Origin: Clostridiaceae bacterium
GTDB taxonomy: Bacteria > Bacillota > Clostridia > Oscillospirales > Acutalibacteraceae
Direction: 5' to 3'
DNA: 16,281 nt
NCBI GenBank assembly: GCA_904502215.1
Contig: CAJGDQ010000010.1
Span: 1-16,281, forward strand
A program made the position numbers and the translations under genes. Shown one piece after another: positions 11,991 through 16,281 of this stretch; position 1 is the first letter of the stretch; each line of letters starts with the position of its first letter. The notes under the pieces are model-generated. The model did not search any database, had not been told where the DNA came from, and saw only the letters and a program-made list of their open reading frames with translations.

Positions 11991-12137
11991 TTATTTGCAG
12001 GCTGAAATTCCGAGCACTATAACCCATATAGCCAGCACAGCCACCAAAAATTTCGGAGGGCAAAAACAGCTTGCAAGAAGCCCCAACGCAAAGGTTAAAG
12101 CAAATAGTCCCTTTTTTGAACAACGGTTTCTTCTCAT
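11991..12137 (-). CDS. Small membrane protein upstream of spoVM
   Basis: 48 residues: a basic start (MRRNRCSKKGLF), a first hydrophobic segment LFALTFALGLLASCFCPP (11-28), then KFLVAVLAIWVIVLGISACK (29-48). The two hydrophobic stretches around CFCPPK suggest a membrane hairpin. I recall similar short Cys-Pro-containing membrane proteins in Clostridia, but no function. GGGAGGG lies seven bases before the ATG. It lies 56 bases after rsgA and 13 before spoVM, so it is probably cotranscribed with one or both, and a sporulation role is only suggested by position. The strong Shine-Dalgarno, good coding sense and conserved neighbour argue that it is a real gene. Confidence 0.68.
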   Translation of the reverse strand: MRRNRCSKKGLFALTFALGLLASCFCPPKFLVAVLAIWVIVLGISACK

Positions 12138-12193
12138 TAAGCTTCCCTCCCGATGACCTACATTAACAGTATATAGAGAAAAGCTTATTTTGG

Positions 12194-13084
12194 TTACTTT
12201 TTTCTTTTATTTGCTTCCCAAGGCTTTAAATCTTTCATTTCCTCAAAAAAAGCAAGATATGAACTATGCCTTGTTTCCTCAATTTTGCCACGCTCTACCG
12301 CCTCTAAAACAGCACAGCCTTTTTCCTTTGTATGAGTGCAGGAAGAAAACTTGCAATTTTCTTTAAACTCCTTGAAATCCTTAAAGCAGTTTTCTAAGTC
12401 TTCCTTTAATTCATAATCAAAGGCATCAAGCTCTAATGCTGAAAAGCCCGGTGTATCAGCAACAAAACCGCCAAAAGGAAGCTCATAAAGCTCGGTATGG
12501 CGAGTTGTATGTCGGCCTCTGCCTAATTTCTCGCTAACCTCTCCCGTTGATATAATCTCTTGACCTAAAATTCTATTAAGAATACTCGATTTGCCAACAC
12601 CCGAATTACCTGTGAAAGCACTAACCGAGTCCTTAAGCTCTGCTTCAAGCTCACTAAAACCTTCGCCACTCTCTGCCGAAACGGTATAGGTTTTAAAGCC
12701 GGCATTTTCATAAATTCTTTGCCATTTTAGAAAGCTTCCCATATCGCATTTATTAAAAACGATAATCGGCTCTACCCCGTTATGCTCAGCTATAACGGTC
12801 ATTTTATCAATAATCAGAGTATTAACCTTAGGAGAGGTATATGATGAAACGATAAAAAGCTTATCAATATTAGCAACAGGCGGTCTTGATAAGCAGTTTT
12901 TCCTATCATAAACCCTATCAACAATACCGCTATTTTCTCCCGTTAATTCTATTTCAACCCTATCGCCAACCAAAGGGGAAACTCCGCTTTTGCGAAAGTT
13001 TCCCCTTGCTTTGCATTCATAGGTTTTGCCGCTTACGGCTACATAATAGAATCCGGATAATGCTTTAACAATTATCCCCTTCAT
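12194..13084 (-). CDS. rsgA: Ribosome small-subunit biogenesis GTPase RsgA
   Basis: Circularly permuted GTPase that checks late maturation of the 30S decoding centre. The 296 residues show an N-terminal OB-fold (1-68) and G motifs in permuted order: G4 NKCD (111-114), G5 SAESGEG (136-142), G1 GNSGVGKSS (159-167), G2 RHTTRH (191-196) and G3 DTPG (210-213). A C-terminal zinc site follows with Cys244, Cys249, His251 and Cys257 (CKFSSCTHTKEKGC). All key residues are present. The ATG lies two bases after the prkC stop, with only a distant GAGG, so translation is probably coupled. In B. subtilis the homologue is a target of the neighbouring kinase/phosphatase pair, which may hold here too. Confidence 0.96.
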   Translation of the reverse strand: MKGIIVKALSGFYYVAVSGKTYECKARGNFRKSGVSPLVGDRVEIELTGENSGIVDRVYDRKNCLSRPPVANIDKLFIVSSYTSPKVNTLIIDKMTVIAEHNGVEPIIVFNKCDMGSFLKWQRIYENAGFKTYTVSAESGEGFSELEAELKDSVSAFTGNSGVGKSSILNRILGQEIISTGEVSEKLGRGRHTTRHTELYELPFGGFVADTPGFSALELDAFDYELKEDLENCFKDFKEFKENCKFSSCTHTKEKGCAVLEAVERGKIEETRHSSYLAFFEEMKDLKPWEANKRKK

Positions 13085-13086
13085 AA

Positions 13087-15078
13087 TCAGCCGTTTGCCT
13101 CACCATTTGTTTCTTCGCTTGAAAGCTCCTCAGTGGGATAACTCTTATAGGTTGTAATCTTATTACTTTTACCCTCTTTATTATCAATATTGAACTCATA
13201 AAGTTGATAAAGCTCTTCACCTTGAGAAATTGCTACAGTAACCTTTAATTTTTCCGACTTAGTAACAACCTTTTCTATCTTATACTTACCGTGAACTGCA
13301 GCCGAGCTTATAGTATCTCCTTTATGAATCATCTTCGGACCTTCATAAAGCTCGATAGTATATTTGCCATCCTTGAGGTCGGAAGGTATATCAAACTCTA
13401 TATCGAACTCATATCCCGAGCAAACATAAAGCTTAACTGTTGTGCCTTCAGGTAATTCCTCAGAGCTCTTTGCAGGTTCTTGAGCAAAAACATAACCAAT
13501 CGGATAATATTTATTCTTGAAATAAATTGCCTTTTCAACTATTTCAGGAACAAATCCCTCATCCTTAAGTTCTTTTTCAGCGTCAGCCTTTTCAAGTCCC
13601 ACAACATCAGGAACCCTTGCATTTTTAATGGGTTTTCCTGTGCTTATATAAACTGTAATCTCAGTGCCTTCAGCAACGGTTGTTGTTCTTGCAGGGTCGG
13701 TTTTAACAACCAAGCCTTTTTCGGTATCCTCATCGGCCATCTCAACAATCTTTGTTTTAAAGCCATTAGATTTAAGCTCGGTAACAGCAGCCGACTCGGT
13801 CTTACCCGAAACATCGGGAACCTTTCTTGTTGACTGTCCTTTGCTTACATAAAGGGTAATCTTAGCGCCTTTCTTAAGGTTTTCGCCCTTAGTTTCAGAC
13901 TGCTGATAAACTATACCATAAGCAAAATCTTCTTTAAATTCCCATTTTTCTTCAAACTTGAAGTTATCCTTATATTCCTTGTTATCCTTAATAACACTGA
14001 GTTCCTTGCCAACAAAATCAGGGCACTTAATCTCATCGCCTGTTTTTCCAAACTGAGAAGCCACCCAAATACCCACAACGATAAGAGCTATAACAAACGC
14101 AGTTGCAACACCGGCTAAGATAGGAATAATATTATTCTTTTCCTTTGCCTCGGGCTCTTTTATTGTATCAACCTCTTCTTTAACACCAACTGCTCCTACG
14201 AACTTGGTTGGAGAATTATCAACAAAATAGGGGTATTCAAAGGTTAAAGACGGGTCCTTTCTGAACTGACCTAAATCACAAAGCATCTCTGCCGAGGACT
14301 GATATCTTCTCTCAGGAGTTTTTTGCATAGCATGCATAGTAATCTGCTCAAGACCCAAAGGAATAGAACCGTTAATCTCGGTTGGAAGCTGAGGGTCACG
14401 CTGGAGCTGCATAATAGCAACCGAAACAGCGCTCTCAGCCTGGAACGGCATTCTTCCTGTTAACATTTCATAAAGGATAACGCCAACCGAATAGATATCT
14501 GCCTTTTCATCGGTCTTATCCCCTCTTGCCTGCTCAGGACTGATATAATGAACCGAACCAATGGCCTTATCGGTCATAGTTCTTTGCTCGCTTCTTGCAA
14601 ATCTTGCAATACCAAAATCGGTAACCTTAATAGTTCCATCAGATAAAACCATAATATTTTGGGGTTTAACATCACGATGAACTATACCCTTATCGTGAGC
14701 ATGCTGAAGCGCTTTAAGTATTTGAATGGTGAAATGAACAGCATCCTTCCAACGAAGGCTTCCCTCGTGTTCAATAAACTCCTTCAAGGTTATACCCTCA
14801 ATATATTCCATAACAATATACTGAATGAGGTCGCCAAAGCTTACATCGTAAACATTAACGATATTGGGGTGAGAAAGCATAGCAATAGCCTTCGATTCAT
14901 TCTTAAAGCGGCGCAAAAACTCCTCATTAGAAACAAATTCCTCTTTGAGAATTTTAATAGCAACCGTTTTGTTTTCAAGATTATCGTGTGCCTTATAAAC
15001 AACGGCCATACCGCCAACGCCGATAATCTCTTTGATTTCATATCTGCCATCAAGTCTTTTTCCAACAAATCTATCCAT
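13087..15078 (-). CDS. prkC: PASTA-domain Ser/Thr protein kinase PrkC/Stk1
   Basis: Membrane-anchored Hanks-type kinase that responds to peptidoglycan or lipid II. The 663 residues contain a cytoplasmic kinase domain (12-275) with glycine loop GVGGMAVVY (20-28), Lys42, HRD (134-136), DFG (154-156) and SPEQ (180-183). A membrane helix spans about 316-340. Extracellular PASTA repeats lie at about 349-413, 417-482 and 487-555, each with the PDVxG-type start (PDFVG, PDVSG, PDVVG) and a YVSxG-type end. About 105 further residues (556-663) do not look like PASTA and are predicted beta-rich, then acidic. GGAGG lies about eight bases before the ATG. It sits two bases after stp, forming the usual kinase-phosphatase operon. 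Confidence 0.95.
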   Translation of the reverse strand: MDRFVGKRLDGRYEIKEIIGVGGMAVVYKAHDNLENKTVAIKILKEEFVSNEEFLRRFKNESKAIAMLSHPNIVNVYDVSFGDLIQYIVMEYIEGITLKEFIEHEGSLRWKDAVHFTIQILKALQHAHDKGIVHRDVKPQNIMVLSDGTIKVTDFGIARFARSEQRTMTDKAIGSVHYISPEQARGDKTDEKADIYSVGVILYEMLTGRMPFQAESAVSVAIMQLQRDPQLPTEINGSIPLGLEQITMHAMQKTPERRYQSSAEMLCDLGQFRKDPSLTFEYPYFVDNSPTKFVGAVGVKEEVDTIKEPEAKEKNNIIPILAGVATAFVIALIVVGIWVASQFGKTGDEIKCPDFVGKELSVIKDNKEYKDNFKFEEKWEFKEDFAYGIVYQQSETKGENLKKGAKITLYVSKGQSTRKVPDVSGKTESAAVTELKSNGFKTKIVEMADEDTEKGLVVKTDPARTTTVAEGTEITVYISTGKPIKNARVPDVVGLEKADAEKELKDEGFVPEIVEKAIYFKNKYYPIGYVFAQEPAKSSEELPEGTTVKLYVCSGYEFDIEFDIPSDLKDGKYTIELYEGPKMIHKGDTISSAAVHGKYKIEKVVTKSEKLKVTVAISQGEELYQLYEFNIDNKEGKSNKITTYKSYPTEELSSEETNGEANG

Positions 15079-15080
15079 AA

Positions 15081-15812
15081 TTATTCCTCCATCGCCAAGG
15101 TTACAACCGTTATATTATCTCCGCCGCCGCCATTGTTAGCAAGCTCAATAAGTTCATCGGTTATATCTTCTTTTTCTGCCGATTTGAATATATTTAAAAT
15201 TTCTTCCTCTTCAGCAAAACTACTTAGTCCGTCTGAACAAAGAAGCAATTTGCTTTCTTTTGAAAGGGTAACCTCATAACTATCGGTAACAACATTTTCT
15301 TCAGCGCCGAGAGCCCTGGTTATAACGTTCTTGCTCGGATGAACCTTAGCATCCTCACTTGTTATTTTACCGCTTTCTATAAGGGATTGAACAACCGAAT
15401 GGTCTTTTGTTATTTGAGTTAGCTCCTCGCCTATATGATAGGCCCTGCTATCTCCAACATTTATAACAACCGCCTTATCACGATTAACAAGAACCGCAAC
15501 AACCGTTGTTCCCATACCATTCAATTCGGGATTTTTTTGGGACATTTCATAAATTTCGATATTTGCACTAATTATTGCATTTTTGAGCATTTTTGAAATA
15601 TCAAAGCTATCCATATCAAGTCGGTAAGAATGGAGAACATACTCCGATATAATCTTAACCGCCGTTTCGCTTGCAACATTACCGGCATTAGCGCCGCCCA
15701 TACCATCGCAAACTATAGCAAACACCGCTCCCGATGTTAGAGAAGCCGCAAAATAAGCATCCTGATTAGAGCTTCTGGACTTTCCAATATCGGTTTTACT
15801 ATGAATTATCAC
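15081..15812 (-). CDS. stp: PP2C-family Ser/Thr phosphatase Stp/PrpC
   Basis: 243-residue metal-dependent phosphatase that reverses phosphorylation by the adjacent PrkC kinase. PP2C motifs are in order: SSNQDAY (14-20) with Asp18, DGMGG (36-40), GTTVV (101-105), NVGDSRAY (118-125), CSDGLS (192-197) and GGGDNITVV (229-237). All metal-binding Asp residues appear to be present. The start is GTG at 15812, preceded by AGGAGGGG; it overlaps the end of rlmN by 14 bases, so initiation is inside rlmN and probably coupled. The size is normal for PrpC/Stp. Confidence 0.95.
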   Translation of the reverse strand: MIIHSKTDIGKSRSSNQDAYFAASLTSGAVFAIVCDGMGGANAGNVASETAVKIISEYVLHSYRLDMDSFDISKMLKNAIISANIEIYEMSQKNPELNGMGTTVVAVLVNRDKAVVINVGDSRAYHIGEELTQITKDHSVVQSLIESGKITSEDAKVHPSKNVITRALGAEENVVTDSYEVTLSKESKLLLCSDGLSSFAEEEEILNIFKSAEKEDITDELIELANNGGGGDNITVVTLAMEE

Positions 15813-16281
15813 CTTTATTCCCCTCCTTTTCTCGCTGTCTTAACTGACCGCAGGAAGCATCAATATCCGCTCCGAGCGTTCGTCTTACCGTTGCATTTAT
15901 TCCTAGAGAAATAAGTTCCTGTTGAAACTTAAAAATCTTATTTTTATCAGGCTTCTTAAAGGAATTTTCCTTAACAGGATTTGCAGGAATTAAATTAACA
16001 TGACACATAATACCCATTAACTTCCTAGCCAATTCCTCAGCGCATTTCTTAGAATCGTTAACCCCATCTATAAGGGCATATTCAAATGATATTCGTCTGG
16101 TTGTTACCTTTTGATAATCTCTGCAAGCCTTTAGAAGTTCATCAACATTCCATTTTTTATTAACCCTCATCATCGAGCTTCTTATTTCATCATTTGGTGC
16201 ATGAAGAGAAATTGAAAGGGTTATGGGGAAATTATATTCCTTTAATTTTTCAATTCCGCTAACAACTCCCGAGGTTGAAAG
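15799..16281 (-). CDS. rlmN: Dual-specificity 23S rRNA/tRNA adenine-C2 methyltransferase RlmN (C-terminal part)
   Basis: Radical-SAM enzyme methylating C2 of A2503 in 23S rRNA and of A37 in some tRNAs. Only the last 160 residues are in the window; the gene runs off the right edge, so the CxxxC cluster motif is not visible. What is seen is family-specific: LSTSGVVSGI at the edge, then LSISLHAPNDEIR, VNKKW, EYALIDGVND, HVNLIPANPV and the C-terminal GADIDASCGQL, whose Cys is the methyl-carrying residue. MRVNKKW has Arg where most homologues have Pro (MPVN), a small deviation. It overlaps stp and begins the visible minus-strand operon. Confidence 0.94.
   Translation of the reverse strand, partial: LSTSGVVSGIEKLKEYNFPITLSISLHAPNDEIRSSMMRVNKKWNVDELLKACRDYQKVTTRRISFEYALIDGVNDSKKCAEELARKLMGIMCHVNLIPANPVKENSFKKPDKNKIFKFQQELISLGINATVRRTLGADIDASCGQLRQREKEGNKGDNS

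Noticed and set aside
12138..12196. Sporulation sigma-factor promoter ahead of the small membrane-protein gene and spoVM
   Set aside because: TATACT at 12173-12168 could be a -10, but no acceptable -35 for sigma-A, sigma-E or sigma-F was found at proper spacing.

Overview
The window looks like chromosomal DNA from a low-to-moderate GC, spore-forming Clostridia, most likely an Oscillospirales/Ruminococcaceae-type gut bacterium. Reasons: Gram-positive Shine-Dalgarno sequences and sigma-A promoters throughout, the rlmN-stp-prkC-rsgA cluster ending in a spoVM gene, and a PucR regulator ahead of ftsEX. The genus assignment is an inference from gene content. Most of the window is ordinary core genome; 9996-11754 is an accessory insert.

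Layout. 57-821 (-): coaX. 1004-1987 (+): rpsF-ssb-rpsR, driven by a consensus promoter (887-915) that is back to back with the coaX promoter, and closed by a probably bidirectional terminator shared with a convergent EamA/DMT transporter gene (2015-2923, -). 3140-8185 (+): an apparent five-gene cell-envelope operon: PucR-type regulator, ftsE, ftsX, a secreted coiled-coil M23 peptidase and a VanZ-like protein with a long cytoplasmic tail. The FtsEX ATPase-permease is expected to control the neighbouring peptidase during division. 8284-9995 (+): a conserved but poorly understood pair, a NifU-like Fe-S scaffold homologue and a GGGtGRT-family protein.

9996-11754: an AT-rich insert at the 3' end of the GGGtGRT gene. 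The last nine codons of that gene (8 residues plus stop) occur a second time at 11756-11782, with only two synonymous differences. Inside the insert are an ordered array of short hairpins separated by the heptamer ATGAAAT (then its reverse complement ATTTCAT), an S23/IVP four-helix-bundle gene, a possible serine-recombinase tail fragment, a convergent DUF2752 + zinc-ribbon membrane-protein pair, and an apparent minus-strand structured RNA with its own strong promoter and terminator. No intact recombinase or transposase is present.

11888-16281 (-): rlmN (cut by the window edge), stp (PP2C phosphatase), prkC (PASTA Ser/Thr kinase), rsgA (ribosome-assembly GTPase), then two small genes: a 48-codon membrane protein and spoVM (29 codons). 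The stp/prkC pair forms a reversible phosphorylation switch that senses peptidoglycan. rsgA and rlmN act on the ribosome, and SpoVM acts in spore-coat assembly.

The strongest leads are the insert with its duplicated gene end, the heptamer-spaced hairpin array beside the four-helix-bundle gene, and the unassigned minus-strand RNA at 11533-11703.
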